The notes beneath the pieces are model-generated. The model searched no databases. It had not been told where the DNA came from and saw nothing but the letters and a program-made list of their open reading frames with translations. A program made the position numbers and the translations under genes. DNA of 64,000 nt from Effrenium voratum (taxonomy: Eukaryota > Sar > Dinophyceae > Suessiales > Symbiodiniaceae), in the NCBI GenBank assembly GCA_963377175.1, contig CAUJNA010003830.1:203501-267500 (forward strand), read 5' to 3'. This document shows, one piece after another, positions 25,701 through 39,900 of this stretch (position 1 is its first letter; each line of letters begins with the position of its first letter).

Positions 25701-28700
25701 CCAACGTCCCGACTCGTGGGGTCACAGGAACCAGCCGCTCAAGTTGAAGGCAAACACAAATGGGTCTGTTTGTTTCAGACTGCCCTTTTTAGGTCATAAA
25801 GGGAAACCGCCTGGAGGACCCTTTGATACACAAAATAGTGCTCCAGACAGTTTTTTGGCATTCGAGCGTTTTTCTCTGCTCAGATCCAATTCGAGCACTT
25901 TTTGAGGTTGCCTAGATGCTTGGTGAAGTGCTCGAGAGAAAACGAACACGCAACTCGAGCGCAATTTCCCGCTACTCGGGCGCAATTTTCCGCAACTCGG
26001 GCGCAATTCCAAAAAGTGTGCAAAGCCAAAGCTCCGCCCCGCAATCTGTGCATTTTGCATGTGTTTGATTTTACAATTTCTCGTGCACTTATTTGCCACG
26101 AAAGGTCGAGCAAACATTTGTGTATCAATGGGTCCTGCAGGGGGCCCACAAGGCAAACCCACCATTTTGGGTGCGCCCTAAAAACAAACACACAAACAAA
26201 TCAGGGTCAACCGCCGAATCGCCGAATGACAGGAACAGTACGTCAGGGGAGGGCTTCTTGGAACGGCTTTCTCAAAGTTGGATGTTCTCAAGGCCTCAGA
26301 TCCCCAGCTAATAGTTTAACTTGTAGTGGGTTCAATGGAAATCCCCACTAAACACTAAAGAGCTGAAAGGCTAAGGCGATGGCTGGGAGCCAACAAGCAA
26401 AGAGGCAAGCTCAATGCCTACAGCTTTGCAAGGCCCTGAACCCGTTGCCCTACTTCACTTGCTTGTCTTTGATGGGGCAAAAGGTGCCCTTTTGTGAAGA
26501 AAAGCGGACTTCTTGAAGTTGGTGGGCATTGGGTTTCCTTCAACCCAACCCCCAAAAAAGCTAGTTTTCCTTTGGCTTCGCTTGAAAGCCTCCCCTCCCC
26601 GAGACCCTCAAAAACAACGCCACAGTGGATCGAATGATGGACATCTGGCCAACAGGAGGACTGCTAGAACCCACCCCTACAGGGATTGTGCCGCGGGTTT
26701 GCCGCAAAACCATCCTTTGCGTTTGGACAAGACATATCTTCCATTAGGTCCCTTTCGACTGACACAATCTGGTCTTGATCTGCATCATGGGCAGGCCAGC
26801 AGCAGGAATGGGGCACGTCCAAGACCGGTGTGTTTCGGTGCTTCCAGAGTACCAAAAGCGAGGCACACATGATGCAACCGCAAACACTTGCCGCTTGCTT
26901 CTGCATGGACCTCCCTTTGGGATTTGTGTTGCAAGCAGGCTTCTCGGAGTTAAGTGTCCATTGCAAGGATTGTCTTTTTGAATTGTCCTTCTTTGATTGG
27001 CTTACGGAAAATAAAAGGTGCCTATGAAGTCCACATTCAGAAAGCGTGTCTTTGGGGGAAGCCGGGGCTCCGTACTGCATGAGGTCCCACTGAAGATGCT
27101 ATAAGTTACCCAAACCAATGGATTTCCGTTAAGAATCGGATGCTTCGGAGAAGTGTTCTAGCCGCATGGCAAAGAAACATAGATAATATTAATATGGAAA
27201 CATTTGCTCAGTGGATTTAGTTTCCACTGCAGGCAGCCTATATTTTCCATCGCCAGGGTCCGCCATGGGTTCCAGTGTTTAGAAAAAAAGCACAACTGAA
27301 TTCTGCGAATTTATACAATAATTCCAAGACCCGAAATCGGAATCACCAGGCAAAGGACCCGCGTCATGATGCCAATCGCTCGCTTTCGCCCCCCAAATCG
27401 GGGCTAACTCACTCTAAAAGTGGCAGGCCCACCATCAGGCCACCGATATTCCTGGGCGAGAGGCCAGCAGCCAGGTAGTCTCAAGGTAGACGTAGAGGTT
27501 TCTATGTTCTATGCTCCCAGACAATCCATGTAGATACCATATACCAACATGGGTGAATGCGGGTACATATTCCATACATGGAGTGTTTGTATGTTTGCCG
27601 GCAAAGGAACCAAAGAGAAACCGCCCATCTTAGAGGGTCACCTATTTTGAGACAAACCCAATATGGTGGGAAAGTCTTCTTCGCGGATTCGTCACTGAGT
27701 TGCGGGAAGACCCCGCCAACCTTGACCTCCACTCCGCAAAGCCTCGAACGCCCAGCGGACCTCCCCGAGCAGAGGTCATTTCGTCCCTTCTTGTGGGTAA
27801 GAAAGAAAACAGCGCCTAGACGTCGTCAATCTCCTTCTCTTAAAAAAGGGCTAGGGATGGTTTCCCATTTGCCCTCCACAACGGGCTCAATTCACACCAA
27901 TCCAAACCACCTAAGGGTTACCTGAGCTAAGGGTTGCCTGAGCTTTTTTGTTTTTTCAAACACACACAGCTCCTCAAAGGCCGAATGAATACGTTGCACT
28001 TATGAACCCCTGGGCCCTGAATGAACCCCTAATTTTCGGGTTGATCATCCGCTGGTTGGGGGAAATAACAGCCCCCCACAGCGGGTCCAACATGGCCATG
28101 GGATATATAGCCAAAGGGTCCAAAATGCTAAAAACATCTAACTGGTTTGTAACAAAACTATAAAGAATCTGGAACGCGTAATTCTAGCCCGCCGCACAAA
28201 GTTAGAGTTTTTTAGCGGCCATGGATTCCTTATATATATATATAGACACTGGACCATACCCTAGCCTTCCTTGACCAAGTCTTACTTGGTCGATCGATAT
28301 GACCGAGTTTTACTTGATGTTGACCAGTTTACTTTTGCACGGAGATTGGCCCAAAGGTTGCGAGCCATGCACATAATTTTGCAATGTGATCATGGAGCTC
28401 AACACATGACCCTTATACATGCATTCATGCATCTAGGGTAAACGAGCTAAGAGATTGAACGCGTGGAATCGGAAAGGGGCACGCCGCGTCGCCTCATGAT
28501 ATGCCATGAAGCGGGCGCTTCGCAAGCGGTTTCTGGAGGAATCCGAAGGAGGTGCGCCCGCCTGCAGCCCTTGCATGCGAGTGCCTCTATTCCAGATTTC
28601 AAAGCGCATTATTGGCAGCCTTTTTGGCCAGAGTTGCTCAGCTTATAGGGGACTTAGTCGAGATGCCGACAACGCTGCCATGTCCTAAACGAGTCGCTCT

Positions 28701-31700
28701 TCTGAAGGCCGGCCTAGCATTGTATCTTCACTTAAAGTTGCGAAGCCATGTCCATGCCAAACCTGAAAGGCGTTCTACCAGATGCTGCTTGAGGAACAGT
28801 CAAGAGATGACCGCTGCATGGAGATTGCCAAGAGGCACATATTGGGTGAACAAACAATTTCGCAAGTTTATTGTATTGCAGGAAGGGTATACCGGAAGAT
28901 CGAGCAAAGCGGACCCTCAAAGAGGGAAAGGCACAGTGGGGGTTAGCGGTTCGTTAAATAAACGCAAGTCTTTGCAGGTTCCGGTGACGTTCAGCTTTGT
29001 GAACCTCTGCGCTCTATCGGTCACTCACGTGGAGGCCGCTGGCTTTTTTCTCCTCAGCGCTTTGTTTGCGCAAGCGCTTGCTGCAGCAGCCGGCGCAGGT
29101 CTCCGAGCCTGTCAATTTCAGCTTCACTGCGAGCTGGCTTAGTGCTTTCTCGATTGACTACCCCAATTCGAAGGAGGCCCAGGCTTGGCGCCACGGACAC
29201 TTGTTGGTCTCAAAATTGAGCAAATGCGCAAGGTTGCTCTCATCAAAATTGGGGAAGATTTTGCCCTTTGTGGCAAGGGCGCCAGCAAATGCCAGTTGGA
29301 GGACTGGTTGACTTCGATAAAGGTTTTCAAATCCCCATAGACTTGATCATCGCCGCAGTCCTGTTTGCCTCCACGCTTCTTGCCGATCTTCGCCTCCTGC
29401 AGGAGTGGGCAGCGACAGAAGGAAATTTGCACCGTGCACTTGGATCATATGTCCTCACCAAGGTCTCCAAACATGGCCAACGCAGGCAAGTCACACGCTT
29501 TGCCAAGTAGGGGTTTGCAACATTCCCCTCGACTGACCCATTGCCCCCGGCCAGGTCTCACTCCGACAAACTGGACAAGCTCAAGCAGCTGGTCCTCGGG
29601 ATCTACAAGGCCGGGCATCGGCCTGGCGGTGAGCAGCAAGAATCGCTCGCAATCAAGTATCATGTCGGGGGGGGGGCCCTAAGGAAAACAACATCACGAA
29701 GAGAACTCGGTCGCTCCGGAAATATGTTTGTGCCCAGCCCGAAGAAGCCACTGACGAAGAAGAAGAAGAAATAGTGGAAGAGGAGGAAGAGGAAGAATTG
29801 GAATGCGATGACCAAGAAGTCGACCCAAACACCATGCAACCGGCAACCCTCACCACCCAGCAGACAGTGCCCGACACAGCAACAGCGGCGGCGTCAGCCA
29901 ACCCAGCAGCTGCGTCGATCATCCCAGCAACCCTTGCCACCCAGACAGTGCCTGAGACGGAAGCAGCCTCTGCGACTGCCAGCCCAACTCTCACCACCCA
30001 GACAATGCCCGAGACAAAGCCAGACGCTGCAACTGCCCCGATCAACCCAGCCCTTGCCACAACACTCGCCTCCCAGACAATGCCCGAGACAAAAGCAGCC
30101 GCTGAGACTGCCAACCCGCTCGCCTCCCAGACAGTGCCTGAGACAAAAGCAGCAACTGCGACTGACCCGACCGCACCTCCAGGGGTGATCGCATTCATGC
30201 ACCCCAAGAGCAGCACAAACACAGAGGTTACCAGCATGGTGTGCGACCTGAGGTTTGCGGAGTTTATGTCGAGGTTGCGCTCTAGCCACAGCGACGCCTG
30301 CTTGGGAGAAACGGGTTTTGAGCTTTATGATGTGAACTACCTGCTCCGGCAATGGAAGGAGTGGGGCGAGACGGAATGGAGCACACAGGCAGCCAAAGAC
30401 AGCGACATTTCAGGAGCCGCGCCAGCAAATACAGCCAGCCAGGGCGCTCCAACTTGGACAGGGTGGGACAAGTTCAAGACCGACAAACACGTGCCACCGC
30501 GCACACCTGCACCGAGCCAACACGTGCCTGGCAGGGATGCTTCGGGGAAATCCTCGCCAACAAACTCAGGAAGCGCCAGCAGTCAGCAGGGCAAGGCAAA
30601 CAGCAAAACTAAGCTGGAGCAAAACACCTGCATGGTCGGAACAGTTGACGATGACAACGTGACTGCGGATTGCGACGGGGAAGAGAAGCACGGAAGCGCC
30701 TTCAAGGCAAGCGTGATGTGCGCGCATGTGCGAGCTTGTTTGAAAGCACCGTCAATTTAAGAACGTAGATCGATGCTAGCTAGGACAGAACTCCGGTGGC
30801 AGAAGTACCCACCATTCCGGAGAAGTTGGAGGACGAAGTGCGAAGGCTACAGGGTGCTATGGAAAACCAATCTGATGTGAAGCCTGGAGATGAGACCATA
30901 CTTGCAGTTTCTTTGATCAAACGTTAGGCCTAGCTGTGAGTTATTGTTTGGTTTAGCTTTGCGATGACTCCCTATTTCCCGCCACACCTAAGGCACAGCG
31001 AAAGCTACGCCAGTCCATGAAGCATGACCACGGCGATGTGGAGGACGCTGAAGCATACGGGAAGGAGTTGGAAGAAGAGGACAGCGAGATTAAAACAGCC
31101 ATGAGGCGCGAGGAGGAAGCCGACGCAAGAAAAGCCAAGGGCAAGGGGCGCGGTCGTGGACGGGGGCGCGGCAACAAAACAAGCAAATCCAAAAAAGCTC
31201 CTAGGCGTGATTTACACAATATTGCGTTGCGTAATTTGTGTCCACCCACTAACCTTGCAAGCCTACCTGCGCTGCATGAGGACACATGTGGCAAGAACGG
31301 GGACGCGATGACCGCTGCAACGAACGCCAGCCCGAGCGAGGACTTGGCCCTAGTTCTGCTTTAAACTTAGCTGACACAAAGACGGTAGCTGACTGCAATG
31401 GTTTTTCCAGGTTCATGCAGAGAACATGGAGAGTGCCAACCCCAACGAGGCCGCCTGAGCTTCGGCGGAAGCCGCGCATTGCATGCAGCCGCCAGGTCCT
31501 GGATCCGAAGCCGACTGAATGCGAGGCGGCCAAGGCAGGATTGTTTTTTGTTAACATGTGGGGCAATCGCCTTGTGGCGCGGATGCAGGCCTCAGATGAC
31601 GCAGACATGACCAAGGTGCTCCGCCTTTAAATTTCAACGTTGGGGTATGGAAGCACAAAGGTTCAAGGATGCATGTGATAATTCATCCCCTGATTCGCCT

Positions 31701-33903
31701 GAGCTAGGCGGACTGTGGCAATCCGGAGCGGAAACGGAAGCCTGCTGATGAGGCACGCCGGCCAGCATCGCTTGCTGATGAAGAAACATGATTCACTCGC
31801 ACCGATCTTGGTTCATAGGACTTGTCCCTCACTGCTCACTAGCCAACTTGACAAAACATTGGACTCAGAACGTCCAATTTCATTTTCGAAGGCTGCCACC
31901 CAAGCGAAGAAGCCAAAGCTTCCTAAGGCGGAATGTGTGCGCCTGTGTGTGTGTGTGTTTAAACAAACCTTTGTGTTTCGAAAGCTGGGCAAGCTATTTC
32001 TTTTTTTGCTTAGGCAACCAGAAAGAGAAATCTGGACCGCGTGCTTGAGCTGGCAAAGTTTCGACCAACGCTGATGGTGCCGGCTGATCTCTCGGCCGGG
32101 CATTTTGGCGGCAAGCCAGTGGCCCAAAAAGTTTTTGTCCAGCCTGCGACCAGGTCATGGACGATGAAGCCGCCCACTGGGGCACCGTCGGACAGCACCA
32201 TCGCAGTGCTGCACCTGCGGCTGCACTGTGAAAACCGGAGAGCTGGATGGATGTCTCGATCAACTGTTCTGATTTGCTGCAAACTAGGTTGACAAATGGC
32301 GGCAGCTTCTATGTCAGCGAGGTGCTGGACAAGAACGTTCAAACAGCGAATGAGCACTTTGCTTGCAATCTCAAGGCCCCGCTGCACTTTAAATCATGTA
32401 TCAATCAAGTCAACAGCGTTGCCCACCTCGGCTGCCAGGTGAACAAGCTGGGCTGCTGCGCAGTGTCCTGGAGCAAGTTTGCGAATCTCAGCCAAGGGTG
32501 CTTGACTTAGCGGCGCTTTGCAGTAGTTTGCTGACCCGCCACCATTGCATTGCTTTATTGCGGTCTTGAATTTTTCAAAAGCCGCAAGTTTTGCCAAATA
32601 TCTTTAAACATGGAACTGTGAGGGTGCTTGCAATCTCTGCCCTAGGTGGGACGCTGCCGTGTCCGTTGCTGGTTGGACCTGATGGCTTGGGCCTCACATC
32701 CCCGGTCCGAAGCGCGCCTTTCACACTTATTTTAACAACAATTCTGGTGGTTTGTGAACAGAACGGGATCCTGCATGGGTTTCCTGAGGCGCCCAAAAGG
32801 GCGCCTTTGAATCGAAGCCCACACCGCGCCGCTCAGGTGAGTTGATCTGATTGGCGCCAATCAGGCGCGTGAAAGGGGGCCGCCAGACTGTGGCCTTGGA
32901 CTATTTGCTAATTTGGACGTTTTCCGGAAATGCCCCCGCCCATCCCCCCCCCCACAACCCTTGCAAAACTACCCCTAAGAGTTCTTAGGGGTAGAAACGA
33001 AACTCATGGGTAGGAAGCCCTGCTTTGAGGGAAACCCGCCCCAAACTGGGGTTTGCCTAGTTTGCCTTTCACCCCCCCCCCCCAAGCGTTTCCTTTTGGG
33101 GCGCAAAGCCCATTTCCGGACTATTTGCTAATTTCGACGTTTTTCCGGAAATCCAACCCCCCGCCCCCCCAAGCGTTTCCTTTTGGGGCGCAAAGCCCAT
33201 TTCCGGACTATTTGCTAATTTTGACGTTTTTCCGGAAATCCCCCCCCCGCCCCCAAACCCGGGGTGGATGGCTCACGCAAACCCCTGTTTGTGTGATTTT
33301 AACCTTGGCTCTTGCAACCCACCCCGCACATCTCCCTTCAACTCAAGGTCTTAAGGGAGATCATTGTTCGAGTTGCCAGAATTGATTGGACAAGATATTG
33401 GGCTTTCCACGTTTGCATGTGCCGTTTTGATGCCAAACTTGAGAACCCTTAACTGGCACCAAAAGAGCTGAGTTAACTAGGATCGGGCAAGCAGTGTACT
33501 AGCATTTGGCATAGGAACTGGACCCTTTTGGGATCCTTTTTGGTTTGAGCACTGGAGCGGGTTTGGCCGACCAGATTGTAACCTTCTACTTTTGCAAGTT
33601 TGGACCCAAGCTTCATTCAAGCTAACAAATGTTGATCACCTTTTAAGTTCAAGCCTATTGCCTTTTAAATTCTATCGGGCCCCCTTTTCGATCCCCGTTT
33701 CGGACGCCCGTTCTGGATCTTAGATCGCTCGGCGGATCACTGACCAGCGTTGGCAGGTAGGCCTCGCAGGCAGGAACGGGGGTAAAACTTTTGTGTGAAA
33801 GGGCCACGAAAGCGTTGTTTTGCAACACGAATCGAAATCCCCCTTCGAGGCGGTGTGACATCTTTTCAGGCAACGCGAAACCCTAATGATTAGTTGATCT
33901 AGG

Positions 33904-33954
<51 letters not shown>

Positions 33955-36900
33955 TCTCTCTCTAATCCCTGAATTGTTAGTCCGGGCAACGCAGAATCCC
34001 TCGTCAGTTTTAATCCTCCGTTCAAAATCAAACCCTGGAAGCTTTGGTTTATATATTATATATAGATAGTCCCACGCTGGATGGTCGTTCAACACCCCCC
34101 TGTCAAAGGTAGGTTTGGGATTGGCGCCAGCAACACCCGTCATCACCATGTAGCAAAAATCCTTATTAATCTGGCCCCCGGCCCCAAAGACCCTTCTTGC
34201 AGGTTATGCTGGGGGGTGTTACTGGTGATACTGAGGGTTTGTCTTGAACAACAGTTTTTGAACGGGCCCCGGACCGAAGTACCTTCAAGACCGAATCGAA
34301 CAGTTGCCTCGGCTCAGGGCTACATGGGGAGGGGCACGGACCTCAGCAGCACAGAACAAAGCTCACATTCGACGCCCGTCTTGACTGTCCAGGTGCGACT
34401 GCGTGCTTGGGCCCACAGTCATAGCCATGCTTGGCACTTCACAGACCAATAGGGTCCCTAGTCTGCGACGAAAGTAACCGTTCATGGGGTCGTTCGCGGC
34501 TGCTGAAAATCAAACTGCACGTTTGGCCGTGCTAGCAAATTGCAGTGCGTACATTAATTGCATGTCTGCTCGCATGTGATATTGCTGTGTCCTTGCAAGC
34601 CATGCAAGAGATCGAGCCCGGGACTTTGCAGCCTGCAAGGATGCCCAGCCATGCACCGCGTAGCAGGGACTGGAGAAGGTCGCCTTTGGCGCTCAGCGCG
34701 TGGACGGCGGCAGTCTTGTTAATGTGGGGATGCCCGCATGTCTTGTCACCGCCTCACTTGCCTTTGAAAGGGGTATCTCAGATCGAGCGATAGCCTAGCT
34801 GTTTCCAGTGGCCCGGGCTCAGGTTGGAATGCTGTGACTACTGCGCTCAACAGTCACCTGCTGATATGGGGCGTGTCTGGCCCTCGACCAAAGTGCCAAG
34901 CGCGTTCGGTCATTAATTCCTAACATCGATACATGCTGTTAGTTATGACATGACGTCGATCTCCAAGATTTTCAAGAGGCCTCCATGACAACTGGTACCC
35001 GTCTAGACCCTAGACTAAACTTTGAAACTCCAATTTAGGCGTTTGTCCGCTTGTTTGGTCCAAATTTGGTAAAACAAAGGGCGCCGCGTCAAGGAGGCTT
35101 TAATTTACGTCATGACGTTTGACAACTGTACGTAATTTAGCCCTCAGCTGGCGCGCTAAGGACTTAGATTGCCTGGATCTATTTTCGGGGGGCCAAGCCA
35201 TCAGCTCCAGCTTCCGCGTCTCAGAGAGGAACCCCAAAAGAGGCCACGCACTGAGAGGTGTTAAAACGATGTAGATTTTCGGCAATTGCCCTGCTGAACG
35301 ATTTTAACGCTGCGTGTTGGGTTTCGGCAACCCCCGCGTGTGTCCATTCCCGGGCCCTGGCTGGCTTGTCCAAGGCGAAGGTGGACTTCGATCGCAAGCG
35401 CCTCAGGCTGATTTTTACCCAAAACTGACACTATCTGAAGCAATCGATCGTGCCTAGGGCCACCTATGAGATCCTGGATCGTGGTGGAATCAACGATTTG
35501 AATTCCTGTGAAGGATTCATGATGGCTGTTCGGGAGACATTACGGTTGAAAGAATCAGCCCTGCTGACCGCAGGGCCACCCTGCAGCAGCTGGGTGTTCC
35601 TAAATAGGTACACGAGTGGACGGTCAGCGCAAAATGTGTTTGGAGATGAGCAGAAACGCTACATCATGTCAGCCAACCAGCCCCTTTGCTTATTTTGATT
35701 ACGTAAATCTTGCAAACTCCTTCATGGTCATGTTTCGGAGCTCCCAACCAACCCAGGCTCACAAGCCGGCTGATGCTGATTTTACTGCTTGCGACGGCCC
35801 GAGGGGTATACATATTTTTGGAACAGCCCAGAAGCTCACTGATGCCCATGTTCCCTTACTACATCTTCGTCAAAGACACACTCGCGAAGTTTGGTGTCCG
35901 TTGGTACGAGTGTTTCTTGCCAGGGCCTCGCTAGAACTTCTGAGTGCCTTTGCATGTCACGTTGCTACTAAGTTGGATGGGTGCATTTCAACATACGTCT
36001 GCAAAGCCCAGTTTGGGTATGGGATCAACGCCTTGCTCTTAGGTTGCGATTGCTACCTCGTGCTCGCAAAACACGTTTTTGCCACGCATGTTTAAACTGC
36101 CTGAGGCCATGGATGAAGAAACTGCATCGCCCTATGACAGAAAAGCTTCGGGCGCAATTACGGAAATCAAGCGAAGGCATGGTAGTTCGCCGGCGAAACC
36201 AGCAAGGAAAGATTCAAGTGCCGGAGCCCCAATCCTTCAGCAATTGCGCGACGCCTTTTTTTGTTTTTCGGAGCCGACTGGCTTATAAACTAATCTCAGG
36301 CTGATCCATCTCAATCTCATGCCTGATTCAAAAGTTTGAAAGTGGGGCCGGCTAAGGCAAGGAGGGCCACGTTTGAAGAAAAGCCAGCAATATACAAAAG
36401 CATTTGGACTTGAGATTCTGCGCCTTCATCGCCAAATCAAGGAGATCTAAGAAGCATTTTGGTGCTTTTCAGAAACCTGCAACTGCACTGGCCAGCCAGG
36501 ACAACAAAGCATTTAAGTTGAAAGCGGCTATCAAAGTGGCAATGAAAGCTTCCAACAAGGCGTGGGTCAATGAAACTCTGTTTTGCGTGTCCGAAAAGCG
36601 AACGAGTGCTCTAGGAGCCCGCTCCGAGCGCCCCGCTGGGCTGGAAGCACACGGACTTGGCAAAGATTGAGAAGTTCCTGTTGAGGGCAGAGGTGTCCGG
36701 GCGATTCGAGCGAGTCACCCGCTAACTTATTTCGCCAACAGTGGCGAAATGTTGGAAAGTGTACAGAATTAATTCGCGAAATGTGGTCTTGCCCAGGTGG
36801 AGTATTGAATTTCTTGTTTTTGTCAGAAATTGTTGCAATATGGAACCGTGAAATACCCGTGAAATAACCGTGAATGACCAAGTATACCCGTGAATGACCA

Positions 36901-39900
36901 AGTATACCCGTGAAAAAACCGTGAACTGGGACCCCCCTGAAAATCACTGAAACAGAACTATATATGCACTGGGGCAGGTCAATTAGGTCTGTGTAGAGCG
37001 CCTGGCGCGCGCAACGCGAGTTTGGTAATCGTCGGGGAGTGCCGCAAATAACATGTTTTGGCAACGATTGCTGCGAGCATGCTGGAACATTGGGGTATAC
37101 ACTCGCTCGCATACCTGTGTTTGCGCCAAATGTTTGCAATATGTGCTTGGAGGCTCTTTGGGCAGGGCTACCAGGTTCTAGAACTGTGCTGCAGTAGCGC
37201 CCGCCTGGCATGAACCAAGATGATGAGAATGCGAAGCAGGTTGCACGCGCAATGGAGGTTGCTAAGCGCCGGCGGAACTTCCTGTTAGAGTGCGACCGGC
37301 AGCCGAATTCCGGAGAGATTGCTGATGCTTCACTGGATTCACAGCCCACTTTGCGCTTGGGGGAGTGGCGGGCTTGGATCTGAACACGTGTTAACATGCT
37401 GAGTGTGCGAATCCCAACGGAAATTGCAGTCCCTTTCCAAATTAAATTCGTCAAATGATAGGGACCCCGGGTTCACACAGTCAGCCTACCAGTACACATG
37501 CACATGTGTATGATATGTGCGCGCACATGTGGACACTGTTAGGAGCGATTCTGATTTGGGCGGAGATCGAGAGACCCCAGCGCCGGAGTCTGCGTGCCGG
37601 GCCCTCGGGCCCCCAAAGCAAAAAACAAAGACATAGATGGGAGTCGCTGCCAGGTTCCACTCCAAAGCGGAAGAAAATTATCAAGAAAGTTGTGGTGAGG
37701 AAAAAGAAGGCAGCAGAGGCCGCTCTAGTGTCTCAGGGCACAATTCCTATCGACTCGCAAGAGACTCAGCCAACTCCGCTTGCTAGTGAGCCTGCTCCAG
37801 CCCAACTAGTCACACCCGCCCCACCGGCCCAGGAGGAGTCTCTTGTCCAGACAAGCGAAGCAGCCCTTGACCCTGCAAGCAGGCCAGCTGCCCAAACCTC
37901 GGCCCCCAAGCCCGCAGCTTCAGCAGAGCCAGCCCCTGCGTTGGCCGCTGAGCCAGAAACCCCAAATGGCAAGGTCTCGCCCTCATCGCCAATGCAGCCA
38001 CAGCCCAAACCTTACAATCACTCCACCTGGAACGAGGATTGGTGGAGCTGGCAGTCCTGGAATTGGGCACCCTGGGGCTGGCAGGACAACCAGTGGGACT
38101 GGTCGACCTGGAAGGGTTGGCATGAACCCAGCAGCCCGCAAACAACCCCTGCCAGGTCTGATTCGTTGCCCAGCTTGGTGGACCCCGACTATATGCAACA
38201 CCAGTTGCAGCGGGCGAACACTCAAGACCAGGAAATGTCGTTTGACCCGAAAGAGGGGGTTGAACGCTTTGAGCGTGCAGTTGATAGACTGCTGGCATCT
38301 GAAGGCAACAAGCAACAGACAACAGCAGACAAAGGCAACAGTCCGGAAACGGCGGCCGATGGCACAGACACGGAGCAAAGCAAGCCTGCGCAACCTGAGC
38401 AGGGCACGTCAACGAAGGAAAAAGACACTGAAGCTGCCAAAAGAGCTCACGCGCGATATATGCGCTACTTCAGAGCGGTCCGCAGTAGGGCCCCGAGTGC
38501 AGTAGCGAACAAATAGGAGTATCTGTTGAATTTGCATGACAGCCCGGCCCAGGCCCACGGGCGCCTGACGAAATCCGCAAAATGGGCTTGGCCGCAACTG
38601 GTTGCAGCTTGACTGCGTCCTTGGCAAGGTGCCAGAAAAAAAGAAAAAACAAAAAGGGCCCTTTGATTTTCATGGCATTTATTCTCGACTTTGGTCTTTG
38701 GCCTTCGGGTGTGTTCTTCTCTTTCTCGGCTTCCAATCTCATTTTGTGGGGTAATCTTAAACCAGGGTTTGCCGATCGCCCAACACACAGAGTCAAGAGT
38801 TGTCACAAAAAAACCCAAGCTCCCCTACACCTATCGATCGCACGGTGTCCCAGGTTCTGCCATGAACAGCATCCTTTTCGAAGCATGGATGTCCTGCAGT
38901 GGAAATTGGAAGCAGTCCAAGTTTCTGCTGTCGATTCGTTCACGCGAATCCCACAAGATCAAGGGAGTCCGCAAATGGTTTACGCGGGCGGAGCTCAGAA
39001 CCAAATTTGGGGATGGGCCCGCAGAAGACATGATTACACGCAAACGAAATGATGCTGAACTTGCTCAGAGTGAAATTCGGAAACATCCGGATCTTCCCAA
39101 TTCGGAGGAGACCTGCTTGCTTCGGGTTCTTTGAAAATGCAACACATGACATCATCATACGTGGTGCAACCCTGCAAATACCCACGGGCGTGCAGGAGCT
39201 CACCCAATATTTGGTGCTTGACGAGAGCGCTGAAGAACACACGCAAGAAGAGTCTATGGACAAGTTGTTCCAAGCTCTGGATGGCAGCGACGATAGCTCG
39301 TCTGATTCGGTCGATGACAAGAAAAAGGCAGGGTATTTGGGAGCAGTTTGGGCGATGTCAACAACTCCTACCATTTCAAACTTTTGGTCGGACCCCAAAA
39401 CCAAATCACCGGTGATTACCACGTTTGGACACTTGAAGCAAGGGGACATAGAAACCATTCATGTAAATTAAAATGTGGAGAAACCAAAGCCCAGTTGTCC
39501 AAGTTGTTTAGCGCATGGATCGCTGAATGTATCTTTGTTTGCGGGATTTTGCGGGGTTCCCAACTTATAAACGCAGTACTTCTAACCCCAAACAAAAGGC
39601 TTCAATTCATTCCCACCCGCAGGGCTAGACAGGGTTTAGGAACTGATGTATATTGGAGATCTTTGATTGTTGGGCAACTGCAAACCTTTGTTGGTGGGGC
39701 CCACCGAAAACCTTTGCTTGCGCGGGTAGGCTCCAACCTAGTCAACCCTTAAGTGAGGTTCCAATTCGTTCCTGCCCACAAAACTAATAGCATGGCTTAG
39801 CTCTTTTATTCCCCGGGCAAATCCTTCTTGAATGGTGGCCAAGTGAAACCCAGAATTCAAAACGGAAGCCAGTACTTGGCATGAAAAAGAGAAGCCGTGT

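Larger units (their letters stand above)
31205..34500 (+). other. Element interior without a resolved gene; more exon-like pieces and repeats
   Basis: Possible exon pieces include 31411-31465 (a HAENMESANPNEAA frame) and 31706-31785 (NPERKRKPADEARRP). Neither could be placed in a model. Non-coding content is a C-rich tandem repeat at 32900-33250 and a (CT)n run at 33901-33963. The rest shows nothing recognisable. Confidence 0.35.

Noticed and set aside
28231..28250. Classical CACTA terminus (CACTG at 28247) with 3 bp target duplication
   Set aside because: The left end starts CACTGG, but the right end does not show the complementary CAGTG, so a standard CACTA end structure cannot be claimed.
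29653..30237. 194-codon Ala/Val/Ser-rich minus-strand frame
   Set aside because: Antisense shadow of the QT-PET repeat exon.
36567..37454. 295-codon minus-strand frame, one of the longest in the window
   Set aside because: It runs through the motif array at 36.84-36.93 kb and antisense to the transposase-like start exon; no recognisable domain. The plus-strand reading has family matches.
37810..38412. Alternative long frames on both strands over the Pro/Ala-rich exon
   Set aside because: GC-rich low-complexity sequence keeps several frames open; only one frame has the W-rich block and family motifs.
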